DNA from: Lachnospiraceae bacterium
GTDB lineage: Bacteria > Bacillota > Clostridia > Lachnospirales > Lachnospiraceae
Direction: 5' to 3'
Length of the DNA: 64,000 nt
Assembly: GCA_910575105.1 (NCBI GenBank)
Contig: CAJTDK010000003.1
Span: forward strand, 1 to 64,000
Positions 41,383-51,208 of this stretch are shown here, piece after piece; the stretch's first letter is position 1; every line of letters begins with the position of its first letter. The notes below the pieces were generated by a model. It was given only the letters and a program-made list of their open reading frames with translations. It was not told where the DNA came from and did no database searches. A program made the translations under genes and the position numbers.

Positions 41383-42573
41383 TTACGCCAAATATCCCTT
41401 CAGCGCCTCTGCCTTATCCGTCTTCTCCCATGGCAGCTCAACATCCGTGCGCCCAAAGTGCCCGTAAGCAGCCGTCTGCTTATAGATCGGCCTTCTAAGA
41501 TCAAGCATCTTGATGATCCCCGCCGGCCTTAAGTCAAAGTTCTCCCGGATGATCTCTACCAGCTTTTCATCCGATACCTTTCCTGTTCCAAAGGTATCCA
41601 CCATTACAGAAGTCGGATTGGCAACACCGATTGCATAAGAAAGCTGGATCTCACACTTATCCGCCAGTCCGGCCGCCACGATATTCTTCGCCACATAACG
41701 CGCCGCGTATGCCGCCGAACGGTCAACCTTCGTACAGTCCTTGCCGGAAAATGCCCCGCCGCCGTGGCGCGCCATGCCGCCGTATGTATCCACGATGATC
41801 TTGCGCCCCGTAAGTCCGCTGTCGCCGTGAGGACCGCCGATGACAAAACGCCCCGTAGGATTGATGAAAAACTTCGTGTTCTCATCTACCATTCCCTCCG
41901 GGATCACCGCGTCAAATACATATTTCTTGATATCCTTATGTATCTGCTCTTGGGACACCTCCGAATCATGCTGGGTAGAAAGCACGACAGCATCCAGACG
42001 CTTCGGATGGCCATTCTCATCGTACTCTACCGTAACCTGAGTCTTCCCGTCCGGCCTCAGATACTCAAGGGTTCCGTCCTTGCGGATCTCCGTAAGCTTA
42101 ATTGCAAGCTTGTGTGCCAGTGAGATCGGGTACGGCATAAGCTCCGGCGTCTCATTGGACGCGTAGCCGAACATCATGCCCTGGTCTCCGGCTCCGATCG
42201 CCGCGATCTCTTCCTCAGACATCCTATTCTCCTTCGCCTCCAGCGCCTTGTCAACGCCCATAGCGATATCGCTGGACTGCTCGTCAATGGCGGTGATAAC
42301 TCCGCATGTCTCCGCGTCAAAGCCGTATTTTGCGCGGGTATAACCGATCTCCTTGATCGTATCACGCACGATCTTCTGAATATCCACATACGCGTTTGTC
42401 GTGATCTCGCCCATCACCATCACAAGCCCCGTGGTCGTACACGTCTCACATGCCACCCGGCTCATGGGATCCTGCGCCATAAGTGCGTCCAGGATCGCGT
42501 CAGAAATCTGGTCGCACATCTTATCCGGATGTCCCTCCGTTACGGATTCTGAAGTAAATAATCGTTTTTCCAT
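41383..42573 (-). CDS. metK: S-adenosylmethionine synthetase
   Basis: The 396-residue enzyme makes SAM from methionine and ATP. The signature [17 protein letters not shown], the ATP loop [21 protein letters not shown] and [23 protein letters not shown] are intact. The length is normal. Expression is controlled by the SAM-I riboswitch and terminator upstream, a direct feedback loop on its own product. Confidence 0.98.
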   Translation of the reverse strand: MEKRLFTSESVTEGHPDKMCDQISDAILDALMAQDPMSRVACETCTTTGLVMVMGEITTNAYVDIQKIVRDTIKEIGYTRAKYGFDAETCGVITAIDEQSSDIAMGVDKALEAKENRMSEEEIAAIGAGDQGMMFGYASNETPELMPYPISLAHKLAIKLTEIRKDGTLEYLRPDGKTQVTVEYDENGHPKRLDAVVLSTQHDSEVSQEQIHKDIKKYVFDAVIPEGMVDENTKFFINPTGRFVIGGPHGDSGLTGRKIIVDTYGGMARHGGGAFSGKDCTKVDRSAAYAARYVAKNIVAAGLADKCEIQLSYAIGVANPTSVMVDTFGTGKVSDEKLVEIIRENFDLRPAGIIKMLDLRRPIYKQTAAYGHFGRTDVELPWEKTDKAEALKGYLA

Positions 42574-42677
42574 TTTCTTCTCCTTTCCTACTGAAAGAGG
42601 CGTCTCTTACGCCCCTTTAGCATCCTTTCTCTTAAGGCAATTGGCTGCAGGATAAGCTTGGCGGCTCTCCTGTTACT

Positions 42678-42710
42678 CAAAAAACAGCCCGCAAAAGCGG
42701 ACTGTTTTAT
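42678..42710 (-). terminator. Riboswitch-controlled terminator
   Basis: On the minus strand AAAACAGTCCGC and GCGGGCTGTTTTTT form a strong stem with a TTTT loop and a T tract. It sits between the SAM aptamer and metK and would form when SAM is bound. Confidence 0.88.
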
Positions 42711-42727
42711 ATTCTGATAAACCAATC

Positions 42728-42827
42728 CTCTTATTGTTCGATGTCTCGCTCAGGTTGGCACCTTCCCGCATCTGGGGGTTGCCGCAGCTTCACAGATCCT
42801 TTGTATCTCCACTGCTCTGAATAAGAG
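42728..42827 (-). promoter_or_regulatory. SAM-I (S-box) riboswitch of metK
   Basis: The aptamer begins and ends with the P1 strands CTCTTATT and AATAAGAG. Between them are the S-box blocks CAGAG...GTGGAG, TGTGAAGC, CGGCAACC and AAGGTGCCAACC, in the correct order for the kink-turn, the pseudoknot and the SAM pocket. The downstream terminator and metK complete a standard transcription-attenuation switch. Confidence 0.93.
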
Positions 42828-42858
42828 AAAGTTTGCAATATTATATTTTTCAAGTAAA

Positions 42859-42887
42859 ACTTTACTAGGTTTTGCTGAGAATGTCAA
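42859..42887 (-). promoter_or_regulatory. Promoter of the metK leader
   Basis: On the minus strand TTGACA (42887-42882) is followed after 17 bases by TAAAGT (42864-42859). Transcription would start about 25 bases before the aptamer. Confidence 0.7.
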
Positions 42888-42929
42888 TATAAATCCTAAA
42901 ATTTATCAGTTCTTTATCATATACAATTC

Positions 42930-44924
42930 TTACCCCACGATCCGGTAATACTCCCTTGCCGTCACCCCGAACACCGCCGCATAGAACACGGCGAATACTG
43001 CTGCCGTCGCAACTGTACACAGCAGAAACAGCGGCACATTTACCATATTAAGGACTGCCAGAAGCTTTGTGATCACCTTAAAGGCTACTGCGACATGAAG
43101 CACTGCTGCCGCCAGGGGCAAGAAGAACACCATCAACACCTGGCTGCGGATCGACCGCCTTACCTCCTTCTTGCTCATGCCTACCTTCTGCATGATCTGG
43201 TAACGCTCCTTATCGTCATATCCTTCCGAAATCTGCTTATAGTAGATAATCAGGACTGTCGCCATCAGGAACATGAATCCAAGATAAAGTCCGATGAAAA
43301 ACAAGCCTCCGTATATGGCATAAAATGACTCCTGCTCAATCTCGCGTCCGTCGCAGTTCGACTGCGGCACTTCTTCTTTTATGCGTTTCTTTATGGTCTC
43401 CTCCGCCTTCCTGCATTCCTCCTTCGTCCCCTCTAAGTCAAGGCATACCTTATACTGAACCTTCATCTCATCAAGCTGGGAATACTCTTTGCTCAGCCGG
43501 GCATAAGCCGCATTCAGGTATTTCTGGATCTGCTTTTCATCCTTCACGATGACATAATAGCCGCCCACGATCCTTGAGGCATTCTTTTCCTCCAATGAAA
43601 ATGTGTCAATCTCTTTTTTCACCTTATAGGAATCCTCCAGTATCTGAACCGTATCCCCGATTTTCTGTGCGTCCATGCGCGGATTATACAAAAGGACCTC
43701 CCCTTCGTCCAGATTTACATTTTCTCCCTCCAATGCGTTATAATCCTTTACCGGGATCATGATCAGCTCATAGATGTTCTCGCTGCCGCTGTACACATCC
43801 TCGTCCATTGCAATGTGGAATGCATTTCCCTGCTTAATGGACGCTACTCCTCCGTAATGATAAGCCATCCGGTCTTTTTCCACGACGCCTGCCCGCCTCG
43901 TCTCCTCCCCGATAATGCTGAGAATCTTCTCCTCTGCCTTTTTATCCGGATAGAAAGCGGTCACCTCGAACTCTCTGGGATATCGGGTCTTTAAAATATC
44001 ATCCATCCCCATGTACATGCATATGGTCGTCGAGATCATCACAAGCACCATCGTACTTAAGATGCAGATATTGGCAAGCCCTACCGCGTTCTGCTTCATC
44101 CGGTAGATCATGCCGGACACTGCCGTAAAATATCTTGATTGATAATAAAAGCTCTTCTTCTTTTTCAGCATCTTCAGCAGTGCGATGCTCCCGGCGATAA
44201 ACAGCGCGTAAGTGCCTAAGATCACGCACACAACCGCCACAAAGAACAGCTGGATGGCCTTTAACGGGGATTCTGTCGTCAAAGCCACATAGTAGCCGCT
44301 GCCCACCAGGAGGACGCCTGCTGCCGCAAGGAGCCATTTCGTCTTCGGTTCTCTCTCCCCTTCATTACCTCCCCTGAGAAGCTCTACCGGATTGGCCAGC
44401 TTGATCTGCCAGAGATTATATGCCAGGGTCAGCGCAAAGACCACGCAAAACAGCGCCAGTGTATGGGCCACTGCCGTCCCCGATACGGCAAAATCCATAT
44501 TCACATCGTAATGCAGGATCTTAAGGAGCACCAGCCACATCAGCTTCGAAAACAGGACTCCCCCGGCAATCCCGGCGCCGATGCTGACGGACGCCGTGAT
44601 AAGCATTTCCACCAGGAACATCTTGGCGATGTGAACCTTTCCCATACCCAGGATGTTGTACATCCCTACTTCCTTTTTCCGTCGCTTCATCAGAAAGCTG
44701 TTGGTGTAAAACAGGAAAATGACCGCAAACACCTGAACCACGACCGCCGCATAGGAGAGCACCAGCCTCACATCCTTCCAGCCCACGCTGCTGTTGCGTG
44801 AGAGCGCGTCGATAATGTAATACATCATGACCGTAAGAACCGCAGTGAGGATGTAGGGGACGTAGGTCTTCCGGTTATTTTTAAGATTCGTCACCGCAAG
44901 TTTTGAATATATGGAGCTATTCAT
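42930..44924 (-). CDS. BceB-type ABC transporter permease
   Basis: The protein has about 664 residues, starting at ATG 44924 behind AGGAGGTG. It has ten predicted membrane helices, FtsX-like domains near both ends, and a large extracytoplasmic domain (about 310-530) between helices 7 and 8, the hallmark of BceB permeases that sense and remove bacitracin-like or lantibiotic peptides. The N-terminus is SKLAVTNLKNNRKTYVPYILTAVLTVMMYY. The start overlaps the ATPase stop. Confidence 0.92.
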   Translation of the reverse strand: MNSSIYSKLAVTNLKNNRKTYVPYILTAVLTVMMYYIIDALSRNSSVGWKDVRLVLSYAAVVVQVFAVIFLFYTNSFLMKRRKKEVGMYNILGMGKVHIAKMFLVEMLITASVSIGAGIAGGVLFSKLMWLVLLKILHYDVNMDFAVSGTAVAHTLALFCVVFALTLAYNLWQIKLANPVELLRGGNEGEREPKTKWLLAAAGVLLVGSGYYVALTTESPLKAIQLFFVAVVCVILGTYALFIAGSIALLKMLKKKKSFYYQSRYFTAVSGMIYRMKQNAVGLANICILSTMVLVMISTTICMYMGMDDILKTRYPREFEVTAFYPDKKAEEKILSIIGEETRRAGVVEKDRMAYHYGGVASIKQGNAFHIAMDEDVYSGSENIYELIMIPVKDYNALEGENVNLDEGEVLLYNPRMDAQKIGDTVQILEDSYKVKKEIDTFSLEEKNASRIVGGYYVIVKDEKQIQKYLNAAYARLSKEYSQLDEMKVQYKVCLDLEGTKEECRKAEETIKKRIKEEVPQSNCDGREIEQESFYAIYGGLFFIGLYLGFMFLMATVLIIYYKQISEGYDDKERYQIMQKVGMSKKEVRRSIRSQVLMVFFLPLAAAVLHVAVAFKVITKLLAVLNMVNVPLFLLCTVATAAVFAVFYAAVFGVTAREYYRIVG

Positions 44925-45684
44925 GCTTAACACCTCCTGTTGTCAGCACCGTCAGTGTATCGGAGATCTTCTGGTACATCTGCTCATTGGTAAGGTTGCC
45001 CCGGTAAAGCTGGTGGAACACCTCGCCGTCCTTGATAAACAGTATCCTGTCGGCGCTGCTGGCCGCCTTCACGCTGTGGGTCACCATGAGGATCGTCTGC
45101 CCGTCCTCATGAATCCGCGCAAACAGCCGCAAAAGCTCATCCGACGCTTTCGAATCCAGGGCCCCTGTCGGCTCATCCGCCAGGATAAGCTGCGGTTTTG
45201 TGATCAGCGCCCTGGCTACTGCCGCCCGCTGCTTCTGCCCGCCCGACACCTCGTACGGATATTTTTCCAAAAGTTCCTCAATCCCAAGCGTCCTGGCAAT
45301 CGGCACAAGACTCTTTTCCATCTCACCGTACTTCTTTCCAGATAATACCAGCGGAAGGAAGATATTGTCCTTGAGAGAAAACGTATCCAGAAGATTAAAG
45401 TCCTGAAACACGAACCCCAGATTTTGCCGTCTGAACGCCGCTAACTCCCGCTCCTTCACGTGCGCCAGATCCCGGCCCTTGAGCAGTACCTTGCCTCCGC
45501 TCGGCTTATCCAGCGCCGCCAGTATGTTAAGCAGCGTCGTCTTTCCTGAGCCGGACTCCCCCATGATCGCCACGTACTCCCTTGGCTCCACGGAAAAATT
45601 CACGTCGCGCAGCGCCTCCACCTGATTGCCGCCGAAACGGGCTGTATATATCTTTCTCACATTTCTTACATCTAAAAGTGCCAT
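44917..45684 (-). CDS. BceA-type ABC transporter ATPase
   Basis: The 255-residue ATPase has Walker A GESGSGKTTL, Q-loop FVFQDFNLLDTFSLKDNI, signature VSGGQKQRAAVARAL, Walker B LILADEPTGALD and H-loop MVTHS. With the downstream permease it forms a peptide-resistance exporter, which together with BceS also senses drug flux. The RS pair is directly upstream. Confidence 0.95.
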   Translation of the reverse strand: MALLDVRNVRKIYTARFGGNQVEALRDVNFSVEPREYVAIMGESGSGKTTLLNILAALDKPSGGKVLLKGRDLAHVKERELAAFRRQNLGFVFQDFNLLDTFSLKDNIFLPLVLSGKKYGEMEKSLVPIARTLGIEELLEKYPYEVSGGQKQRAAVARALITKPQLILADEPTGALDSKASDELLRLFARIHEDGQTILMVTHSVKAASSADRILFIKDGEVFHQLYRGNLTNEQMYQKISDTLTVLTTGGVKHE

Positions 45685-45727
45685 ATGCTCTTCTTCCTTT
45701 CTGATTCAACTTCTGGTTCTATTATAA

Positions 45728-45775
45728 AAAAAGAGAAAATGTATATCCATCGAATCAGATTACATTTTCCCTTTT
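45728..45775 (-). terminator. Terminator between bceRS and bceAB
   Basis: On the minus strand AAAGGGAAAATGTA pairs with TACATTTTCTCTTT followed by T residues. It separates the two-component operon from the transporter operon, which then needs its own promoter. Confidence 0.75.
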
Positions 45776-45818
45776 TAAGCTTACATCTTTGTAAGATTTA
45801 TGTCCTCATGAACCCCTC

Positions 45819-47000
45819 TTAATCCCATCCAGTGCTGCCCTTTGCTTCGCGTCCGAGGTCAATATACGCTTTCGTCCCTTTCCCCACTTCCGACTCAAGC
45901 CATATCCCGTGCCTCAGTTTATCCATGACCGTCTTGCAAAGATACAGGCCGATGCCCGTTGACTTTTTATCCTCTCTCCCGTTGTACCCGGTAAATCCCT
46001 TCTCGAACACCCTGGGCAGGTCCTCCTCCCAGATTCCGATCCCTGTATCCTCAATCACCAGGCATTCCCCTTCCATATAAATCGAGATGCTGCACTCCTG
46101 CATATCCTCCGGCGGATGATCTCCTGCTTCACAGGAGTTGGTTTTCCGGAATACTTTTTGCCTGGTATATTTGAGCGCGTTGGACAAAAGCTGCTCGATC
46201 ACGAAGATCAGCCATTTTTCATCCGTGAGCACAGTCCTTTTTACCGGCTCATAGTTAAGCTTTATCCTCTGCAGGATAAACATCTGGGAATACTTTTTTA
46301 CTGCCTGCCGGATGATGCCGTCAAGCTCATACCGCTCAAACACGAAATCCGAAGTCATATCTGAGGTCCGAAGATAGGCGAGAACCATCTCTACATACTG
46401 CTCAACCTTAAAAATCTCCTGCTTCATCTCCCGGATAAGTGAAAAGATCCGTTCTCCCCCAGCCCCTCCAGCTTCATCCGTCAGAGCGACTGACTGCAGC
46501 AATATCCGAAGAGCCGCGATAGGTGTCTTGATCTGGTGGACCCACATGCCGTAATAATCAGCCGTCTCGCGCCGGAATTCCCTGTGTGAGGATTCCATCT
46601 CCACCTTATCATGATATACTTTCTCCAGTATCCTCTGGTAATCCTCCTCGATCAGCGAGACAGCTTTCGGCATCCCATAAAGCTCTGCCGATGCCTTCCT
46701 CTCGATCTCAAGCAATTCTTCATGCCGCTGTCTATCTTTCATAAAGCCTGCCGCTTCCCAGAAAACAAACCAGACAAAAGCCAGCAGGGACGCATATTTT
46801 ACCGCGTCTGTACGGACATTATAAAGATACAGGATTCCCGGATAGGTAGACAGGAATCCGACATACATGATAATCTCTGCAAGGCGCTCCCTCAGATAAC
46901 GGATAAGAACCTTTACCGTCCCGGTTACGGCATGGTTCACCGCCCCGTCTGCCCGCTGATCCGCCGCCCTTTTTATTCCCGCATTCACTCCTGCACTCAT
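45819..47000 (-). CDS. BceS-type intramembrane-sensing histidine kinase
   Basis: The 393-residue protein has two close N-terminal membrane helices (about 40-60 and 65-85) and almost no loop between them, as in kinases that sense through a BceAB transporter. The H-box is YYGMWVHQIKTPIAALRI; the ATPase part has LLSNALKYT, EDTGIGIWEEDLPRVFEKGFTGYNGR and STGIGLYLCKTVMDKL. The first 30 residues are polar and atypical. The start overlaps the regulator stop by ATGA. Confidence 0.93.
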   Translation of the reverse strand: MSAGVNAGIKRAADQRADGAVNHAVTGTVKVLIRYLRERLAEIIMYVGFLSTYPGILYLYNVRTDAVKYASLLAFVWFVFWEAAGFMKDRQRHEELLEIERKASAELYGMPKAVSLIEEDYQRILEKVYHDKVEMESSHREFRRETADYYGMWVHQIKTPIAALRILLQSVALTDEAGGAGGERIFSLIREMKQEIFKVEQYVEMVLAYLRTSDMTSDFVFERYELDGIIRQAVKKYSQMFILQRIKLNYEPVKRTVLTDEKWLIFVIEQLLSNALKYTRQKVFRKTNSCEAGDHPPEDMQECSISIYMEGECLVIEDTGIGIWEEDLPRVFEKGFTGYNGREDKKSTGIGLYLCKTVMDKLRHGIWLESEVGKGTKAYIDLGREAKGSTGWD

Positions 47001-47668
47001 TCTATAATATACCCTATCCCTTTCTTCGTCCGGATCAGATCGGATACTCCCAGTGATTCAAGCTTTTTTCTGAGTCTGGTAACATTCACGGTCAGCGTGT
47101 TGTCGTCGATAAACTCATCGCTCTCCCACAGATTTTCTATGATCTCGTCCCGCGGGACGATCCGCCCTGCTTTTTCCATCAGAAGCCTCAGGATCCGGAA
47201 TTCATTTTTCGTAAGCTCCTTTTCCTGGCCCTTGACATTCACCGTGGCATCGTTGAGCTTTAGGACTATCCCCCTGCACTCGATGACCTCCACTGCGCCC
47301 TGAAACGCGTACGCGCGCCTTAAGACCGCCTGCACCTTCGCCGTCACCACATTTAAGTCAAAGGGCTTCTCGATAAAATCATCGCCGCCCATGTTCATCG
47401 CCATTACGATATTCATATTGTCACTGGCAGACGACAGGAAGACGATAGGCACCTTGGAGATCTTGCGGATCTCCTGACACCAGTGAAAACCGTTGAATAA
47501 TGGCAGCATAATGTCAAGAATCACAAGCTGAGGGTCAAATTCGATGAATCTCTCCGTCACATTTTTGAAGTCCTTCGCATACTCCGCCTCATAGTCCCAT
47601 TTCCTCAGATGCTCAGAAAGCGTCCTGGCTATGGTCATATCATCCTCAACAATAAAAATCCTGTACAT
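46997..47668 (-). CDS. BceR-type response regulator
   Basis: The 223-residue protein has a receiver domain (VEDDMTIARTLSEHL, phospho-Asp in LVILDIMLPLFNGF, Lys in FIEKPFDLN) and an OmpR-type winged helix ending VNVTRLRKKLESLGVSDLIRTKKGIGYII. It is the first gene of bceRS and should activate bceAB upon antimicrobial-peptide stress. Confidence 0.94.
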   Translation of the reverse strand: MYRIFIVEDDMTIARTLSEHLRKWDYEAEYAKDFKNVTERFIEFDPQLVILDIMLPLFNGFHWCQEIRKISKVPIVFLSSASDNMNIVMAMNMGGDDFIEKPFDLNVVTAKVQAVLRRAYAFQGAVEVIECRGIVLKLNDATVNVKGQEKELTKNEFRILRLLMEKAGRIVPRDEIIENLWESDEFIDDNTLTVNVTRLRKKLESLGVSDLIRTKKGIGYIIE

Positions 47669-47725
47669 CGTTATCCGCTCCTTTCACAGATAACATTATA
47701 CAGGATTCTCATCATAATTTAAAGA

Positions 47726-49018
47726 TTAGCTTACTTTAAGCTTAAATTTCTGGATCTGTCTCTCTGTCTCAACCTTCTCCATCACCGCGCCGATGTTCCG
47801 AAGCTTCTCGTCGAATCTCTCGTAGCCTCTCTGGATATAGACGATATCATCGACGATCGTAATCCCTTCCGCCGCGAGGCCCGCGATGCAAAGCGCCGCT
47901 CCTGCCCGAAGGTCCGGCGCGCTCACTCTGGCGCCCGAAAACTCCTTCACGCCCTCGATCGTTGCAGAATTTCCTTCAATCTTCACACTGCCGCCCATCC
48001 TTGCAAGCTCATCCAAATATTTAAACCGGTTCTCGAAAATACTTTCCGTAATCGTACTTGTCCCTTTGCACAGAGCTAACGTCACGCCGATCTGCGGCTG
48101 CATATCTGTCGGGAAACCCGGATAGGGAAGCGTCTTTACATGCGTGCTGCGAAGCCCTCCCTTGGATACCACGCGCACCGCGTCGTCGAACTCTTCAACC
48201 TCACATCCGATCTCAGCAAGCTTCGCGATGGTAGCCTCCAGATGCTTTGGGATGACATTTAAAACCGTCACGTCCCCTCTGGTAGCCGCTGCCGCGAACA
48301 TAAATGTCCCCGCCTCGATCTGGTCAGGAATCACGGAATACTCAGTCCCGTGAAGGCTCCTCACCCCGCGGATCTTGATCACATCCGTACCTGCGCCCCT
48401 GATGTTCGCTCCCATGCTGTTGAGGAAATTAGCCACATCAACGACGTGGGGTTCCTTCGCCACATTCTCCATAATGGTCAGTCCCTCTGCCATCGTAGCC
48501 GCCATCATCACATTGATGGTAGCGCCGACGCTCACCACGTCAAAATAAATGTGCTTTCCGGCAAGGCGCTCTGCCTCTGCCATGATCTTACCGTGCTCGA
48601 TATCCACGTCCGCACCGAGGGCACGGAATCCCTTCAGATGCTGGTCAATGGGTCGGCTTCCGATATTGCATCCGCCTGGAAGCGCTACCTCCGCATGCTT
48701 ATACTTTCCAAGCAGCGCCCCAAGAAGATAATATGACGCACGGATCTTCTTGATATAATCATACTCTATGCTGAAATCCCTGATCCCTTTTCCGCTTATC
48801 GCTACCGTATGGCGGTCAACCCGGTGCACGCTCGCACCGATCCCCGCAATCGCGTCCAGAAGGACGTTAATGTCATTCACATCCGGAAGATTATCAATAC
48901 GCACTGTATCGTCTGTCATAATACCTGCTGCTAATATCGCAAGAGCCGCATTCTTCGCTCCGCCAATCTCAACTTCTCCTACCAACGGGTGTCCGCCTTT
49001 TATAATATACTGCTCCAT
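47726..49018 (-). CDS. murA: UDP-N-acetylglucosamine 1-carboxyvinyltransferase
   Basis: The 430-residue enzyme transfers enolpyruvate to UDP-GlcNAc, the first committed step of peptidoglycan synthesis. ATG 49018 follows GAGGTG; the frame extends six codons further upstream. Key residues: Lys-Asn in GGAKNAALAILAAG, the reactive Cys in LPGGCNIGSRPIDQHL, and the C-terminal RAGAALCIAGLAAEG. The fosfomycin-target Cys is present. Confidence 0.96.
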   Translation of the reverse strand: MEQYIIKGGHPLVGEVEIGGAKNAALAILAAGIMTDDTVRIDNLPDVNDINVLLDAIAGIGASVHRVDRHTVAISGKGIRDFSIEYDYIKKIRASYYLLGALLGKYKHAEVALPGGCNIGSRPIDQHLKGFRALGADVDIEHGKIMAEAERLAGKHIYFDVVSVGATINVMMAATMAEGLTIMENVAKEPHVVDVANFLNSMGANIRGAGTDVIKIRGVRSLHGTEYSVIPDQIEAGTFMFAAAATRGDVTVLNVIPKHLEATIAKLAEIGCEVEEFDDAVRVVSKGGLRSTHVKTLPYPGFPTDMQPQIGVTLALCKGTSTITESIFENRFKYLDELARMGGSVKIEGNSATIEGVKEFSGARVSAPDLRAGAALCIAGLAAEGITIVDDIVYIQRGYERFDEKLRNIGAVMEKVETERQIQKFKLKVS

Positions 49019-49154
49019 ACATGCACCTCGACACAAACTTATTCTATATCAAACCATCTCATCTTACTTTGTAAGATATGTAAATTACTATATTCATACT
49101 TGCTTATTATATCACAAAATCTGTATTTGTAAAATCTTTTTTACAATTGTGTAA

Positions 49155-49670
49155 CTAATCCGTAACATATTTACCATTCTGAAGAGTGGTGAACACAAGC
49201 TCAAAGGTCTCCTCAAGATCCAACCCGTCCTCGCATATGGTAACATCTGCATACTTTTCAAAAAGAGCCGTGCGCTCATTATAGAGATCCTCAAGCGTCT
49301 GGTTCTCCTTAAGCACCACGCCGCGTCTCTCTGCATTACCTAATCTCTTACTTATTGTTTCATAAGAAGCTTTCAAATATACGACGGTTCCAATCTCTTT
49401 GTAATGTTTCATCGCATTTTCACAATACACAACACTTCCACCCGGAGCGATCACTGTGCGCTCCGCCTGAACCTCTGCGTTGATGCGGTCTTCAATTTTT
49501 AAAAATCCGTCTAATCCTTCCTGGGTGATAATCTCCCTCAAGAGTTTTTTTTCTTTTTCCTGAATCAGCAAATCTGTATCAATAAAATGATATCCCAGAT
49601 GCTTTGCTGCCACGACACCTATCGTGCTCTTCCCCACGGCAGGCATTCCGATAAAAATGATATTCCCCAT
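49155..49670 (-). CDS. aroK: Shikimate kinase
   Basis: The 171-residue enzyme phosphorylates shikimate in aromatic amino acid synthesis. Walker A is GMPAVGKST at residues 8-16; DTDLLIQEKEKKLLREII carries the substrate-binding Asp; VIAPGGSVVY and RRGVVLKENQTLEDLYNERTALFEKYAD complete the substrate and lid regions. The distance to murA suggests a separate unit. Confidence 0.9.
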   Translation of the reverse strand: MGNIIFIGMPAVGKSTIGVVAAKHLGYHFIDTDLLIQEKEKKLLREIITQEGLDGFLKIEDRINAEVQAERTVIAPGGSVVYCENAMKHYKEIGTVVYLKASYETISKRLGNAERRGVVLKENQTLEDLYNERTALFEKYADVTICEDGLDLEETFELVFTTLQNGKYVTD

Positions 49671-49867
49671 TGTCTGACTCCCCTAATTTATAGCTCAATG
49701 GACATTTTAACATATCTTTTTCTATCCGTCTACCATAAATCTGCGAAAGGCTGCGCACATACGTTCGGCATCGATGCCTGTTCCATAACTGGCGGCATGC
49801 AAAATCCATTTAAAATTGCCTTCGGCTGCGCAGCCTTTGTTCCGGGAGCCTTCGGTCCGCATACGGA

Positions 49868-50224
49868 TTAATATAATTTTTTCCGATAGCTTCTGTGCTC
49901 ACAGCGTCTCTGGCACAGTTCCTGAAACGCCAGCACCTGAATAAGGTCCATAAGCCATCCTCCCGGATTCTCTTCATCCTTTTCGGCCTTATCGTAGATT
50001 CTCCGGCACATCAGCCGAAGCTGCAGTTTATCCGGATACTCGTCGAACATCATGCTTCCGTCATAGGCTAATCGGTCGCACTCCTCCTCTATAAATGGAA
50101 GCAGGCGTTTTGCCGTATCCGGATAAGCGCTTTTCATATAAGCGTAATCCCGCCTGAACATCCTGTCGTCATCACCGTACACCGGCATCTGGTACACCAT
50201 ATAGAAAGGCAGTCTCTGATCCAT
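49868..50224 (-). CDS. Conserved hypothetical protein, 118 aa
   Basis: ATG 50224 lies 9 bases after AAGGAG and is preferred over ATG 50230. The sequence MDQRLPFYMVYQMPVYGDDDRMFRRDYAYMKSAYPDTAKRLLPFIEEECDRLAYDGSMMFDEYPDKLQLRLMCRRIYDK is acidic and helical with a C-terminal Cys/Arg-rich stretch. I recognise it only as a conserved Lachnospiraceae hypothetical. Confidence 0.65.
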   Translation of the reverse strand: MDQRLPFYMVYQMPVYGDDDRMFRRDYAYMKSAYPDTAKRLLPFIEEECDRLAYDGSMMFDEYPDKLQLRLMCRRIYDKAEKDEENPGGWLMDLIQVLAFQELCQRRCEHRSYRKKLY

Positions 50225-50296
50225 GTACATACACTCCTTGCGCTGGTATCTATATTATTATATGTCAAATATTTAAAAATGTTAGCAGACAAAAAA

Positions 50297-50342
50297 AGGC
50301 TTCCCCGGGGCAGGAATACTCCCTGGCCCCGAAAAAGCCCTC
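50297..50342 (-). terminator. Terminator of the rpsF-ssb-rpsR operon
   Basis: On the minus strand GGGCTTTTTCGGGGCCAGG pairs with CCTGCCCCGGGGAAGCC, ending in seven T residues. It begins 13 bases after the rpsR stop. Confidence 0.85.
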
Positions 50343-50354
50343 TCAGCTACGCAA

Positions 50355-50621
50355 TTAATCCTGAACGTAAGGCATCAATGCGATGTGACGCGCTCTCTTG
50401 ATCGCTACGGTAAGCGCTCTCTGATGCTTTGCACAGTTGCCGGTGATCCTTCTCGGAAGGATCTTGCCTCTCTCAGAGATATATTTTCTTAACTTTGCTA
50501 CATCTTTATAATCAATCTCGTTATTCTCTTTGCCGCAGAATACGCAAACTTTTTTTCTTCTGCGTCCGCCGCCTCTTCTCTTGAAGCCGCCTTCCGGACG
50601 GTTTGATTTGTCGTAAGCCAT
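50355..50621 (-). CDS. rpsR: 30S ribosomal protein S18
   Basis: The 88-residue protein has a basic, Gly/Arg-rich start, then [63 protein letters not shown]. The C-x-x-C ... C-x-x-H pattern marks the zinc-binding form of S18. It is the last gene of the operon; Ssb lies between it and S6, as in most Firmicutes. Confidence 0.97.
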   Translation of the reverse strand: MAYDKSNRPEGGFKRRGGGRRRKKVCVFCGKENNEIDYKDVAKLRKYISERGKILPRRITGNCAKHQRALTVAIKRARHIALMPYVQD

Positions 50622-50732
50622 CTTTGCTCAACCTCCTATTCATATTGATGTTCTGTCTCTCTTCGATCGGCAGAACGACCTTCACACTAACCTCCTGCTG
50701 CGCCTTTGGCTTGCACTCGCTAAGTGTTCAGG

Positions 50733-51188
50733 TCAATTAAACGGTAATTCTTCATCTATTCCGTCGGGAATATTCATGAAGCCGTCACCTGCATCGGATA
50801 CCGGTGCCGGTGCCGGTGTGGGCGCTGACTGGCGGAATCCTCCTGCATTGGCATCGCTTGCTGCCTTGCTCTCTGCGAATTCCTGATCCTCGACTACAAC
50901 ATCTGTCGTATACACCTTCTGGCCGTCCTTGTTCGTGTAGCTTCCCGTCTGGATACGGCCGGTCACAACGACCTTAAGTCCCTGACGGAAATATCTCTCC
51001 GCGAATTCAGCGCTCCTGCCAAAAGCCACACATCCGATGAAATCGGCGGTCTGCTCCCCGTCATTATTCCGTCTGAACCTGCGGTCAACCGCCAGCGTAT
51101 ACCTTGCGATCGCCATCGAATTGTCCCCCTGTGAATATCTCACTTCCGGGTCCCTTGTTAAGCGTCCCATCAAAATTACTTTATTCAT
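50733..51188 (-). CDS. ssb: Single-stranded DNA-binding protein
   Basis: The 151-residue protein has an OB-fold (MNKVILMGRLTRDPEVRYSQGDNSMAIARYTLAVDRRFRR ... FAERYFRQGLKVVVTGRIQTGSYTNKDGQKVYTTDVVVEDQEF), a Gly/Pro/Ala linker and the acidic C-terminal tip DGIDEELPFN that recruits repair and replication partners. It is the second gene of the operon. Confidence 0.96.
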   Translation of the reverse strand: MNKVILMGRLTRDPEVRYSQGDNSMAIARYTLAVDRRFRRNNDGEQTADFIGCVAFGRSAEFAERYFRQGLKVVVTGRIQTGSYTNKDGQKVYTTDVVVEDQEFAESKAASDANAGGFRQSAPTPAPAPVSDAGDGFMNIPDGIDEELPFN

Positions 51189-51208
51189 AATCTACCTCTG
51201 CTTCCTGC